Positions 18,600-27,452 are shown, numbered from the stretch's first letter. The stretch is DNA of 64,000 nucleotides from CAZGSN01 sp964371655 (GCA_964371655.1 CAYJOD010000020.1:24400-88399); one strand, 5' to 3'. A program made the numbers and translations. The notes: generated by a model not told the origin, from the letters alone.

Positions 18600-19204
18600 G
18601 CGGGCTCCTTGTCGCAGGTTGAGCCGTCGGATCGTCGCAACGCGAGAATCGCGGCGCGGATCTCGTCGGTGAGTTGGGTAACGGTCGCCCGGTTTACGGG
18701 AGCGAGCGGAGGCACGATGGTCTGCCCGAAGCGGACCGTGAAGCAACGTCGTCCCGATCGTTCGATCCACGCAGGTAACACGGCAGCGCGTCCGCACAAC
18801 GCCAGATAGGCGGCACCGTGACGGAACACACCGGCGCCGTCTCCCATCCGTGCACCTTCGGGAAAGATGACAATCGCCTCGCCGCGACCGAGAAGATTCT
18901 GACAGCGACGCCGAAACTCTCTCAGCGAAGATAGCTCGGGTGCGACATATAGAACGTGGCCGATGAGCGCCGCCAGGCGAACGACCGGCTGCAGGCGGAG
19001 GTCCACCCCGGAGACGAAGTTCGTTCGCCGCGGCGTCGCCAGCGCCAGAAGGAGCGGGTCGAGCTGACGGCGTGCGTGGTTCGTCGCCACGATCAGCGGC
19101 CCGCGCGACGGCACCGAGCTCGCCCCCTCGACGGTCATTCGAAGCACGGGTGAAAGCATTCGCCGGACGATCGCTTGGGCCAGGTGTGACCGTTGTTTTC
19201 TCAT
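18587..19204 (-). CDS. PlsC-like lysophospholipid acyltransferase family protein
   Basis: The ATG at 19204, overlapping the nitroreductase stop as ATGA, gives 205 aa. The N-terminus (MRKQRSHLAQ) precedes the acyltransferase domain: IVATNHARRQLDPLLLAL (motif I), a LYVAPE segment, VIFPEGARMGDG (motif III, normally FPEGTR) and VLPAWIERSG (motif IV). The catalytic His and Asp of motif I are separated by five residues here instead of the canonical four (NHxxxxD). This could shift catalysis or be accommodated by a bulge. It presumably transfers the acyl chain made by the operon to an acceptor such as a glycerol or amine headgroup. Confidence 0.8.
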   Translation of the reverse strand: MRKQRSHLAQAIVRRMLSPVLRMTVEGASSVPSRGPLIVATNHARRQLDPLLLALATPRRTNFVSGVDLRLQPVVRLAALIGHVLYVAPELSSLREFRRRCQNLLGRGEAIVIFPEGARMGDGAGVFRHGAAYLALCGRAAVLPAWIERSGRRCFTVRFGQTIVPPLAPVNRATVTQLTDEIRAAILALRRSDGSTCDKEPACAI

Positions 19205-19842
19205 TCGTCGCGCTCGTCGGCCCAGCGAAACACGTGGGCGAGCGGCTTGCGTCGGGACTCGCACGGTGGTGCGTTGGGAGACGGCCAGCCGAGTGTCACC
19301 AAGCCGGCAAGCTCGAGGCGAGGCGGAAGGCCAAGCAGCTCGTGTAGTGGTCCGCGCAGAAAGGGAACCGGGCCGGAATGAAAGCAAGCGCCAAGGCCGA
19401 TGGCGTGGGCAGACAGCAAGAGGTTCTGTAGCGCCATGCCGAGGCTCAGCAGATTCGGGCTCCATGCCGAGGCGCCACCGGGATCGCCGAAGTGCTCGGC
19501 GACGACGCGCTCAAAGATCTGGCCGGTCGGTTTGTAGCAGGCGGCCACGAGCACCGGGCAGTCGCGAAGGACGTGGAAATATCCGCGACAGTGCTCGACG
19601 AAATGCGTGAGTCGCGGATCGCCAGGAGCTGAATCCGCAACCGCCGCGGCGCGCGCATCGAGGAGGGCATGCACGCGCGCGATCGACGCGACGTCATCGA
19701 GCACAACGAATACCCACGGCTGGCCGTTCCAATTCGACGGCGCCCAGCGCGCCGCTTCGAAGAGGCGCTCCAGCAGCGCACGATCGATCGGCCGTGGTGC
19801 GTAGTGACGGACGCTGCGACGGCTTTGAATCAAGTCGAGCAT
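19201..19842 (-). CDS. Nitroreductase family (FMN-dependent) oxidoreductase
   Basis: The product is 213 aa with the family's N-terminal flavin-binding signature SRRSVRHYAPRPID and APSNWNGQPWVFVVL, and the later GLGACFHSG loop followed by the C-terminal LVTLGWPSP strand. Such enzymes use FMN and NAD(P)H to reduce nitro, quinone or enone groups, or act as dehydrogenases in natural-product tailoring. Its start overlaps the ligase gene by 13 bases and its stop overlaps the acyltransferase start. A tailoring role in the operon's lipid product is inferred from this packing; the actual substrate is not predictable. Confidence 0.87.
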   Translation of the reverse strand: MLDLIQSRRSVRHYAPRPIDRALLERLFEAARWAPSNWNGQPWVFVVLDDVASIARVHALLDARAAAVADSAPGDPRLTHFVEHCRGYFHVLRDCPVLVAACYKPTGQIFERVVAEHFGDPGGASAWSPNLLSLGMALQNLLLSAHAIGLGACFHSGPVPFLRGPLHELLGLPPRLELAGLVTLGWPSPNAPPCESRRKPLAHVFRWADERDE

Positions 19843-21188
19843 TGCCTGCCGTCCGCGAAGGTTTCACTGGAGTCCGTCCCACCGCCGTCAGAGCGATCGG
19901 GGGTACAGGCAGGGGAGAATCGCTTTCGTGAGATCGTACGCGCGATCCCGTCGACATGATCGACGCGTATCGGAGGTGGAACGATGCCGCGCTGCCGCAA
20001 GGCGTCGCTGAGGTGGCCGGTGATGGTGCCGTCATGCACTCTGCTGACGCCGTCATCAACGCGCACGGCGATCTCGTGCGCGCTGACGGCCAAGCTCCAG
20101 CTGCGGATGGGCAGCGCATCGAGTACCTCGTAGAGTGCGACCGGATGGATCGTCACGGGTACCCCCGTCATGCCGGCGAGCTTGACCAGCTCTTCGCGGC
20201 GCCCTTCGACGGGTTCGATCAGACGGAAAGGACGTCCGCACGCACATTGCTCACCCGCAATGACCACTCGATCATTGATTTGGTAGCGGATGAGCGGCAT
20301 CGCGAAGTTGAACAATACCGTGAGCAAAATCTTCGCGCCGACGCGTCCCGGCGGGACGGGGCGATTATGCTCGTCTACTATTTCGACAATCGCCAAGTCC
20401 TCCTGCAGATGAAGCCCGCTCTGGAGTGAGCATTGTGCTGCGATGCAACCCATCTCCGTAGTCGCGTACTGATCGACCACCGGGCATTGCCAAGCGCAGC
20501 GCAGGCGTTTGCGCGCCGCAGGCGTAAGCACTTCGGCAACCGACGCCACCAGACGCGGCTGCACACGCAAGCGTCCGGCCTGTTGTTCGTCGGCGAGCGC
20601 ACAGGCGATCGAGGGATAGGCGACGATCACATCGGGATGCCAAGCATTGATTCTTGTTACCAACCGATCGAGCGGCGCGCCGGCATCGAGCGACAGCATC
20701 GGCGCCCACCAGCTCTCGAGTGAGGCCGCGACGGCGCCCGACTGATGCGTGCGGCTGCCCGAGGCAACCACCGCGGTACGCACCCGCGGCCACGGTTGCA
20801 CTGGAATTCCCGCCCAGGCGCGGGCCCGTGCGAAGCTGGCCAGCACCATCCGCCAGCCCCGTGCGTCGTACACGCAACGGCGCACGCCTTCGCCCGCCGT
20901 CCCCGATGTCAGGCACTCGTACCGTTTGCGACTACCGCCGCCGGTGAACAGCCTCTGCAAATCCGTCGCCTCACCGCCATTCGTCAGCACGGGCAACTCG
21001 TCGAGTGGTCGGTCGAAGCGTCCGGCATGAAAGCGACGATAAAAGGGTGAATGCGTGTAGGCGTAGGCGCGCAGCTGGCGGAGCCGGCGAGCCTGATGTT
21101 CTCGCAGCTGCTCGACGGTCCAGCGGTCGTGCGGCGCCAAACTCATCGACGTAGCGAGGAAGCCGATCAATGTGGGTGTCGGAAGCAT
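19830..21188 (-). CDS. Phenylacetate-CoA ligase-like adenylate-forming enzyme (PaaK/CapK family)
   Basis: The product is 452 aa. Signature motifs of the PaaK branch of adenylate-forming enzymes are present: phosphate loop CLTSGTAGEG, YATTEMG, LIRYQINDR followed by CACGRPF and a GR near residue 330. The N-terminal HSPFYRRF is also typical. These proteins activate aromatic or acyl carboxylates to acyl-AMP and pass them to CoA or a carrier protein, so it is the probable starter-loading enzyme for the carrier protein at 15429. It starts 6 bp after the Cys-rich secreted protein gene and overlaps the nitroreductase gene. Neither of two possible ATG starts (21188, 21146) has a strong ribosome binding site, consistent with translational coupling. 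The C-terminal 25 residues are low-complexity. Confidence 0.85.
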   Translation of the reverse strand: MLPTPTLIGFLATSMSLAPHDRWTVEQLREHQARRLRQLRAYAYTHSPFYRRFHAGRFDRPLDELPVLTNGGEATDLQRLFTGGGSRKRYECLTSGTAGEGVRRCVYDARGWRMVLASFARARAWAGIPVQPWPRVRTAVVASGSRTHQSGAVAASLESWWAPMLSLDAGAPLDRLVTRINAWHPDVIVAYPSIACALADEQQAGRLRVQPRLVASVAEVLTPAARKRLRCAWQCPVVDQYATTEMGCIAAQCSLQSGLHLQEDLAIVEIVDEHNRPVPPGRVGAKILLTVLFNFAMPLIRYQINDRVVIAGEQCACGRPFRLIEPVEGRREELVKLAGMTGVPVTIHPVALYEVLDALPIRSWSLAVSAHEIAVRVDDGVSRVHDGTITGHLSDALRQRGIVPPPIRVDHVDGIARTISRKRFSPACTPDRSDGGGTDSSETFADGRQCST

Positions 21189-21194
21189 CGGCGT

Positions 21195-22523
21195 TCAGGG
21201 AAGGAACAACCCGACGACGAAGGCCGGGCCCGTGTCGTCGAGTGGATCGTCGCCATCGATGGAGGTGACGCGCTGCAATCCGACGCCACCGAATAGGGCG
21301 GCCGTGTACTGGTTCTCATGATCGAGATCACGTGTCAGCGAGCTGAAGTACGTGTGGATCCCACATGAGCCGTTTGCCGTGACGACACAGCAGCCCTCCG
21401 TCGGGTTCACGAGCCCGATCGGCTCATCCTCGATCGCCGTAGTGATACAGCCCTGCGGGGAATCGCACTGCGTAGTTGTGCTTGGACCGGACATTGTCAG
21501 ACAGAGACGCACGTTCGGCGTGTCGCAGGTCACATGATGAAGCCTGACGTTGAGCTTCGCGTCGGAGGGTGTGATACGGACCGCAATCGTACCCGATCCG
21601 CCGGGATCGAATCGGCAATGCGGATCATTGGGGCTGCTTGGATAGCTTATGCCCGGGCCTTCTCCTTTGGGCACCATTGCCTCGCGGTATCCCTGGACGA
21701 TGCGCGCCCTCCCCACGCGGGCGCTTCTCGGGTTGTTCAGAACGGAATCCAGAACACCAAGTTGTTGTCCGGCAACAAAGGTTGCACGCCCGTTGCGGTA
21801 CAATCCTGCTGAGAAGACCTGGTAAGCCGTGTGCTCGCCCGGAGTGACCGAAGGTTCGCTGTAGCGCGACAACCCTACCGAAATTCTGCATCTGCCGTCG
21901 TGAACAGTGCAGCATGCACCGCTGTCCTCATTCAGCACCTGCTCCGACCGGGCGTCCAATGTGGTGCAGAGCTGGCCCTCAGGACAATCGAATCCCGTCC
22001 GCCGCACGGCGAAGCCAATACAGAGGAGCTGATCCTCGCAGCCGGTGATCCCGACGACACGGGCGTTGAGATCGATGCCACCGCCAACCACCTCCCCAGA
22101 ACGCTCTTCGGACGACGCGCGCGCGCTGATCTCGCCCTTGCCAAGGTGCGGATCGAATCCGCATTCACGATCATTGCGAAACGGTCTCGGAGACGCGGGT
22201 CGACACCAGGAGTGATCACAACTTCCGTGCTTGTCAGGACAGGTCGCACCCGGCGGCGGACAGTCGCACCACTGAGCGTCGCATTCGCCTGATCCGTTCG
22301 TACATGCGGTACCCGACGGCGCACCCAGAATGGGTGCGACCGGTACCGGGCCGACGCAGGTGTCGTACGGCCACCCAGCTTCGTAGGCAGACACCAGCGA
22401 AGATGAGATGAATCCCCCACTCGGTAAGAAGCTTGCGTCCAGCGCCGCTACGGGCCAGGAAGCCGCGACGCTACAGAAGGCCAGGATCAGATGAGAACGT
22501 GCTACTTGGGATACAGTTGTCAT
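21195..22523 (-). CDS. Cys-rich secreted protein of unknown function (paralogue of 22587-23960)
   Basis: The product is 442 aa, and a GGAGGAG site precedes the ATG. An N-terminal signal peptide ends near VAALDA. The first ~110 residues carry a cysteine-rich block with repeated DxxWC motifs (CDAQWCDCPPP, CDHSWCRP). Later come CxFDP-type motifs and paired CC sites. The C-terminal ~120 residues end with SIDGDDPLDDTGPAFVVGLF, almost identical in pattern to the neighbouring paralogue. I do not recognise the family. It lies 6 bp before the ligase gene, so it may be cotranscribed with the lipid operon and act in the periplasm or on the surface. Confidence 0.72.
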   Translation of the reverse strand: MTTVSQVARSHLILAFCSVAASWPVAALDASFLPSGGFISSSLVSAYEAGWPYDTCVGPVPVAPILGAPSGTACTNGSGECDAQWCDCPPPGATCPDKHGSCDHSWCRPASPRPFRNDRECGFDPHLGKGEISARASSEERSGEVVGGGIDLNARVVGITGCEDQLLCIGFAVRRTGFDCPEGQLCTTLDARSEQVLNEDSGACCTVHDGRCRISVGLSRYSEPSVTPGEHTAYQVFSAGLYRNGRATFVAGQQLGVLDSVLNNPRSARVGRARIVQGYREAMVPKGEGPGISYPSSPNDPHCRFDPGGSGTIAVRITPSDAKLNVRLHHVTCDTPNVRLCLTMSGPSTTTQCDSPQGCITTAIEDEPIGLVNPTEGCCVVTANGSCGIHTYFSSLTRDLDHENQYTAALFGGVGLQRVTSIDGDDPLDDTGPAFVVGLFLP

Positions 22524-22586
22524 CGAGCTCCTCCTCAGATTTGTGATGCCTGTCGGCGATCCATCGAAGCGCGTTGGCGCGGGTGT

Positions 22587-23960
22587 CTACGGAAGGAACA
22601 ACCCGACGACGAAGGCAGGCCAGGTGTCTTCAAGAGGGTCGTCACCGTCGATCGGGGTGATACGCTGCAGCCCTGCGCCGAGGAACGTCCCCATGCTGAG
22701 CTTGTCGGGATTCAACGGATCGATGCGACTCAGGGATGCATCAATGGAGCACGTGCCTTTCGCCGTCACCCTGCAACAGCCAACGTCCGGTTCCACGACT
22801 CCGATGGGCTCATCGGGAACCTCGACAAGAGTGCATCCCGACGGCGATGCGCAGCGGTCGGTCGTCGTAATCCGGCTCGACGTGGTGAGGCAAAGTTGCA
22901 CATCATCGGCGTCGCACGAAACGCCGCGCAGCCTGACCTTGACCTTCACGTCTGACGCCGTCGCGCTCACCCGGCTCATTCCGCTGCCCCCCGCCGCGAA
23001 GCGACAGTGCGCGTCGTTGGGTGGGTTCGACCCGAAGCCGATGCCTTCGGATCTGTGGTAACCTTCGACGACGCTCGCCTTAAGCTTGCTGGCCCTTCGC
23101 GGGCGATTCAGGGAGCCGGGAGCGACAGCTTTCCCAACCAGTTGACCGGCCAAAAACGTTGGCTCAGGGCCGCCCGATTGCCGGTACAATCCGGCCGCAA
23201 AGATCTCCAGGCTAGTGCGATCTCCGGAAGCGAAACTTTGGAAGGAGTCTTGGAAGCAAAGATAGCCGGACGTTTCGACTGAGATTCTGCACGCCCCATT
23301 TTGCACCGTGCAGCATGACTGCTTTCCCGGCCCGGCAGGAACGAGCAGCCTTGCCGCGCTTAGGACCACGGGCATCGGATAATGAACGGTGCAAGCGTCT
23401 GAGCTAGTAGAGTCTTCCGGAGTAGTAGCCGCGCTGGTGGTTGATCCGATTGTTGCCGGGCAACATAGACCGCCGCCGTTACACGCGTACTGATGACTCT
23501 CCTGTCCCGAGAACCCGATACAGAAATCCTCACCGTCGCAGCCCGTGATCCCGGATGCGTCGACTTCGAGTCGCAGCCCTCTTCCCGGTAGTACTCGAGC
23601 CGAAATCTCGCCTTGCCCGATTTTGGCATCGAAGCCACACTTCTCGTCATTGCGCACTGGCGTCGAGCAGGCGGGCCGACACCACGGATGTTCCCAATCC
23701 CCGTTTGCATCCGGGCAGGTGGCCCCCGCGGGCGCTTCTGGATCTCCCGGCTTGACCGGCACGGGGCCGACTCCCGTATCCGGACTCGTGCACTCGCGAT
23801 AGCCGGGAACCAAAGACGAAGAGATGAGCCGCGCGCGCGGCGGCGAGGTGAGGTCAAAGGCCGATGCCGAGCAGCTGATCGCAACGGTCGAAAGGGCCAG
23901 CGTCTGCATCAATCGCTGTACCTTCAATGTCTGCCTCCGCAACTGCGTGCGACTTGCCAT
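22587..23960 (-). CDS. Cys-rich secreted protein of unknown function
   Basis: The ATG at 23960 with GGAGG seven bases upstream gives 457 aa; the longer upstream frame is not supported. There is a signal peptide (LMQTLALSTVAISCSASA). The body shares block order with the downstream paralogue: ISSSLVPGYRE, GVGPVPVKPG, a CPDANGDWEHPWCRP Cys block, CGFDAKIGQGEISARV, SGITGCDGEDFCIGF, SCCTVQNGACRISVE, NDAHCRFAAGGSG and the terminal DGDDPLEDTWPAFVVGLF. The two genes thus arose by tandem duplication. The function is unknown. Many cysteines in pairs suggest disulfides in an extracytoplasmic structural or surface protein. Confidence 0.72.
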   Translation of the reverse strand: MASRTQLRRQTLKVQRLMQTLALSTVAISCSASAFDLTSPPRARLISSSLVPGYRECTSPDTGVGPVPVKPGDPEAPAGATCPDANGDWEHPWCRPACSTPVRNDEKCGFDAKIGQGEISARVLPGRGLRLEVDASGITGCDGEDFCIGFSGQESHQYACNGGGLCCPATIGSTTSAATTPEDSTSSDACTVHYPMPVVLSAARLLVPAGPGKQSCCTVQNGACRISVETSGYLCFQDSFQSFASGDRTSLEIFAAGLYRQSGGPEPTFLAGQLVGKAVAPGSLNRPRRASKLKASVVEGYHRSEGIGFGSNPPNDAHCRFAAGGSGMSRVSATASDVKVKVRLRGVSCDADDVQLCLTTSSRITTTDRCASPSGCTLVEVPDEPIGVVEPDVGCCRVTAKGTCSIDASLSRIDPLNPDKLSMGTFLGAGLQRITPIDGDDPLEDTWPAFVVGLFLP

Positions 23961-24052
23961 GGCAACCTCCATGCGCCGGCTACGGCGGCGATGTTTTGTG
24001 CGCTTCGATCCTGAAAAGAGTGCGCGGCGACCACACATAATGTACTGTGCCG

Positions 24053-24391
24053 TTACACCTCGTCCGACTCGTTGCCGTCGTTCGATGCCATCGACAGCTG
24101 TCGCAAGTGACGCAAAGCGAGCGTTCGCAAACGCCGCGCTTCGCGCTGCGATCGAGCATTGTCGGTGGCCCCGACCGTTGCGACGCAGGACCACCTGCTG
24201 AAACCGAAGTGTCGGCGGATGCACGCAGCCTCGTCCGTAGGGAGCCCGTCGATTTGAAGCGCAGCCGCATCATCGAGCCAGAACGACGGCCAACTGCGTG
24301 GCGCGACGCGGGTTGCGCCACGCAGGAGCTCACGCCCGGACTTTCCCGAATGGTCGTGCGACACACCCTCGCTTCGGATTCTTGAAGCCAT
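24053..24391 (-). CDS. Small hypothetical protein (112 aa)
   Basis: The ATG at 24391 is preceded by AGAGAGGAAAT, a good ribosome binding site, and the frame runs 112 codons to a TAA at 24053, 92 bp before the secreted-protein gene on the same strand. Third codon positions look moderately GC-rich. The product is hydrophilic, with a Trp-rich segment SWPSFWLDD and an Arg-rich C-terminal half. No domain or signal peptide is recognised. It may be the first gene of the downstream operon or a spurious frame. Confidence 0.35.
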   Translation of the reverse strand: MASRIRSEGVSHDHSGKSGRELLRGATRVAPRSWPSFWLDDAAALQIDGLPTDEAACIRRHFGFSRWSCVATVGATDNARSQREARRLRTLALRHLRQLSMASNDGNESDEV

Positions 24392-25184
24392 GACGATTTC
24401 CTCTCTCTTCACTGAAGACGCTGGATCTCGGTAGATCGGCTCACGCGACCTCCTTGCACTATGAGTCGTGTATGGTGGGAGCTGCAATTCGGTGAGGTGT
24501 CTTGGCACCGGCAACACGGATCGCAAACTCCTCGCCTGTCCGTCCGCCTTTCATCCTGAGGGTGCGAGTCATGGGTCTTGTTCGTGCGAAACGAGATGTC
24601 CTGCCTCGCAAGGAGAAGACGCCTTGCGCGCTCCAATCGGCTCACTGGGTGCGCGACATTCTTCCACGCGACAGCACAGCTTGATCCGGCTTGGGTCGGC
24701 AGATCAGCCTGACAGCATCTCGTGCTACATGACCGGTTGAGGATTCCGTGCGAATATTTCAGGGGATGGGGGCGGATCTGGAGAATTGAGCTTGCCGTTG
24801 AGGCACGGCGTCGCTTCAAAGGTCAACTGAAGCAGCGACCTGCTGAACGCTTGCAGGACGTGACGTAGCGCGCATGCACTCACGGCCGCGGGATTGTGCT
24901 GGATGCGGACGAGCGTTGTCGGGTGCGCACCTCCGCCACGTCCTGCGCTACCCGCGGACTATGACGTCAGTGCTCGAAGGTGCTGGTGCTCTCACTTGAG
25001 GAGAAAGTGCCGGCCTCAATTTCCTTCGAGAGAACGCTTCCGATTGGGAGAACGCCCAGGATATGGATGGGAAGCGAAACAAGAGAGCGGCGCGGACAAG
25101 AGAGAATGGAAAACCGAGAGCCGGGAATAGAGAACGAACGAATTGTGCCAGCGCGACGCCATGACGATGGAGGAGAATCGTAGA
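24392..25184. other. Intergenic region without a convincing gene
   Basis: About 790 bp separate the minus-strand lipid operon from the plus-strand LolA-like gene, so promoters for both directions must lie here. Short frames exist on both strands but have biased, non-protein-like composition. A purine-rich tract near 25085-25145 resembles half of the hairpin elements seen elsewhere in the window (compare 57041-57142). Confidence 0.4.
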
Positions 25185-25982
25185 ATGCGGGTAAGCACCA
25201 TCTTCGTTGTGTTGCTCATGTGCGCCGCCAAGCCGGCGGTGGGCGAGACCACCGCCCGGGCGTTGCTCGACGAGGCGCGCCAGCTTTCCCAGACGACGCG
25301 CAAGTGGAACGATCAAGTGCAACGTCTGACTCTGCGCATCGTCGACCGTCGCGGCGGCGAGCGGCAGCGGGCGTTGGTGATGAACGTCAAGAAGTACCCG
25401 GACGACAGAACTCGCTCCACGGTGTTCTTCGAGTCGCCGCCGGAAGTAAAAGGCGTCGCCCTTTTGCAGTGGGCCGACCCACACGCCAAGGATACCCAGT
25501 GGCTGTACCTGCCCGAGCTCAAGCGCGTCCGCCAGATCAGCGCCGGCGCCAAGCACGAGAGCTTCATGGGGACAGATTTCAGTTACGACGATCTGGCGAT
25601 CATCCGTCAGAGCGCCGATTGGACTGACACGGATGCCCGGGCGACATTGTTGCGCGACGAGTCGTTGGATGGCCACGACTGCCACGTCATCGAGTTCGTG
25701 CCCACAGGGAAGGACCTGACGTACAGCAAGATCCTCACTTGGCTGACCGCGGATAATTCGGTGATGGTGAAATTCGAGATGTACGACAAGAGCGACCGCA
25801 TCGAAAAGCTGCTCACTCTCGGCAGCATCCGCAACGTCGGCGCCATTCCGACGGCCTTCGACATGGAGATGAAGAACGAGCAGAGCGGCAGTCGCACCGT
25901 CGTCCACTTCGATGACATCAAGTACGACACCGGTCTCCCGGACGACCTGTTCACACAGCGCGCACTCGATCAGGGACTGTGA
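25185..25982 (+). CDS. Outer-membrane lipoprotein-sorting (LolA-like) protein
   Basis: I choose the ATG at 25185 (265 aa) because GGAGGAG lies about ten bases upstream and it gives a clean signal peptide (MRVSTIFVVLLMCAAKPAVG); two earlier ATGs in frame would add up to 14 residues. The mature part matches the LolA-like family found beside RND/MMPL or FtsX transporters: RSTVFFESPPEVKGVALLQW, DTQWLYLPELKRVRQIS, SFMGTDFSYDDLAI and a C-terminal DDIKYDTGLPDDLFTQRAL. These periplasmic beta-barrel-half proteins are thought to carry lipids or hydrophobic products to the outer membrane. It may serve the lipid operon on the other strand. It stands alone, with no same-strand partner nearby. Confidence 0.82.
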   Translation: MRVSTIFVVLLMCAAKPAVGETTARALLDEARQLSQTTRKWNDQVQRLTLRIVDRRGGERQRALVMNVKKYPDDRTRSTVFFESPPEVKGVALLQWADPHAKDTQWLYLPELKRVRQISAGAKHESFMGTDFSYDDLAIIRQSADWTDTDARATLLRDESLDGHDCHVIEFVPTGKDLTYSKILTWLTADNSVMVKFEMYDKSDRIEKLLTLGSIRNVGAIPTAFDMEMKNEQSGSRTVVHFDDIKYDTGLPDDLFTQRALDQGL

Positions 25983-26033
25983 TTGATGATGTCGGTTGAA
26001 CTCAAGCAAGCGGGCGGGCTCGCGTAGCGGGTC

Positions 26034-26178
26034 TGCTTGATATCTTCACTCGCTGTCATCCCGAGCGAAGCGAGGGATCTGCAGTGGAATGTCCTGCCCA
26101 CCGTGGCGCCCGGAAGATTCCTCGCCGCGGAAATTGCGACGGCTCGGAATGACAATCAAAGTGACCCACTACCCGATC
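26034..26178. repeat. Repeat family A, copy 1 (hairpin-forming)
   Basis: TGTCATCCCGAGCGAAGCGA at 26054 and GGCTCGGAATGACA ending at 26154 form the ends of an imperfect inverted repeat. The element is nearly identical over ~140 bp to 52170-52312 and matches 34640-34739 in reverse orientation. It fills most of the 25983-26271 gap. It is an interspersed palindromic element with no coding capacity. Confidence 0.75.
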
Positions 26179-26271
26179 CCGGATCCGAGACGATCGGCGC
26201 GCCCGCGTTGACCGCGTCTGCGCTTGTGCCTACCATTCCACACGCGAGGCGTTCAAGGTAAGAGAGTGGCG

Positions 26272-26601
26272 ATGCCCGACACGTGGATTACAGATCTCAC
26301 GCACTTCCTAGAAGACGGCCGACCTCACCCCCAACTTCCGGGGCCGGCGCTGAAGCTTGCCGCCCATCTCGGAGCGATCGTCGTCGCCGTGACCAGCACC
26401 GATCTCGATTCTCCACTCGGAGTGCGCTGCCGGCGACGGCCAGGCAGGAAACCCTGCCCGGGCCAGATCGAAGCTTTCATCGACGCGGAATCGAATCACA
26501 TCCATTGGCTGTGTCTCGCGTGCGGCGACAACGGTCTCATCTCCAATTGGGAGAACACGTTGTGGGACTGCAGCGGCGCACCGCTCGAAACCCATCATTA
26601 G
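26272..26601 (+). CDS. Conserved hypothetical protein with Cys pairs
   Basis: The ATG at 26272 gives 109 aa starting MPDTWITDLTHFLED; a longer 48-bp extension is less protein-like. The body has a hydrophobic LAAHLGAIVVAVTS segment, then cysteines in CRRRPGRKPC and, near the C-terminus, WLCLACGDNGLISNWENTLW. The C-x2-C plus the upstream C-x7-C could bind zinc or another metal. I recognise the pattern as that of small stand-alone proteins common in environmental bacterial genomes, but no function is known to me. It is flanked by repeats on both sides and appears monocistronic. Confidence 0.7.
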   Translation: MPDTWITDLTHFLEDGRPHPQLPGPALKLAAHLGAIVVAVTSTDLDSPLGVRCRRRPGRKPCPGQIEAFIDAESNHIHWLCLACGDNGLISNWENTLWDCSGAPLETHH

Positions 26602-26610
26602 ATCTCAAGA

Positions 26611-26757
26611 TCTCACCGCAGAGAGCGCCGAGGACGCAGAGAAGAGAAGAAGAGGTCGTGGAGCGGCCAGGGGAACCTCATTTGAAATGGTGTTCCCTAG
26701 TTTTCGTCGAACATCCGTCGCGCCAGTCTCTGCGCGCTCTGCGTCCTCTGCGGTGAG
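26611..26757. repeat. Long imperfect inverted repeat (CTCACCGCAGAG... class)
   Basis: TCTCACCGCAGAG at 26611 pairs with CTCTGCGGTGAG ending at 26757, with GAGGACGCAGA / TCTGCGTCCTC inside. The following gap to 27236 holds a similar element at ~26822-26936 (TCTCGCGCCAAGCC...CGCGTGAG) and a tract with tandem GTCGACT units near 26950. No gene is seen between 26602 and 27236. Confidence 0.65.
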
Positions 26758-27236
26758 TCTTTGTTGTCACATATGCCTTCAAAGAGCCGCGGACGATGGA
26801 CCGCAGAATTGACAAGAAGGATTCTCGCGCCAAGCCGTCAAGACCGCAAAGGTGCTTTCCGAACGAGACCCTCGAGTGCAGGCAATTCTCAGCGGCTCAC
26901 CTTCGCGCCTGCGCGTCTTCGCGTGAGCCTTCCGGGCTGAAGACGAAGGACTGTCGACTGTCGACTGAAGACTGCCATGAATCGGCCGAGCGCATGCTCC
27001 CTGCAGAGCAAGTAGTCGCGTATCTTGGCGGGTTCGATCCACGCGTCCCGCTGCCGGGAGCCTCACCGCTCAACCCTTGCATTGTGTCCCCGCAGCGTGA
27101 GTTGCCCTGAGTCAGTCACGATCCGCCGAACGGCTTGGCGGTCACCCGCCGCGGCCAATCGCCCGCTTCGATTTACGTGCACCAGCTCGTGGCCGCGGTC
27201 GGGTGGACCGCAGGGTTAGCGACCACACCATTCTAC

Positions 27237-27452
27237 TTACGCATGGACTGGTGTGAGCTGAAACACGCGCGCCAGCCGGCTCGCGCGTGTGAGGTCGCCC
27301 CGACGAAGAGCCTTCCGCACCTCATCCAGCTTCCGTCCGTCTTCGACAGACAGATACGGCGACCAGCCCTCGTCAGTCTCGATCAACTCGACCTCGACTT
27401 CTGCCACATATTGCCCTTCATGAATCAGCTTAGTACGCTGACGTCCGTTCAT
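27237..27452 (-). CDS. Small protein, probable antitoxin-like partner of a DUF4258 protein
   Basis: The product is 71 aa, starting MNGRQRTKLIHEGQ, with the ATG overlapping the upstream DUF4258 stop as ATGA. The N-terminal half reads as beta strands (YVAEVEVELIETDEGWSPYL) and the C-terminal half as helix (LDEVRKALRRGDLTRASRLA). This small alpha/beta plan is common for genes coupled to DUF4258 or RelE-like proteins. No DNA-binding motif is obvious. The pairing, size and overlap suggest a toxin-antitoxin-like module; activity is not demonstrated by sequence. Confidence 0.65.
   Translation of the reverse strand: MNGRQRTKLIHEGQYVAEVEVELIETDEGWSPYLSVEDGRKLDEVRKALRRGDLTRASRLARVFQLTPVHA

Noticed and set aside
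24409..24819. A 136-aa minus-strand frame in the gap before the LolA-like gene
   Set aside because: No domain and random-looking composition; its GTG-started tail with a strong AAGGAGG encodes only 11 residues, so a leader peptide is conceivable but not supported.
26611..26980. Possible CRISPR array because of repeated short blocks
   Set aside because: The blocks are inverted, not direct repeats with spacers; no cas genes are nearby.
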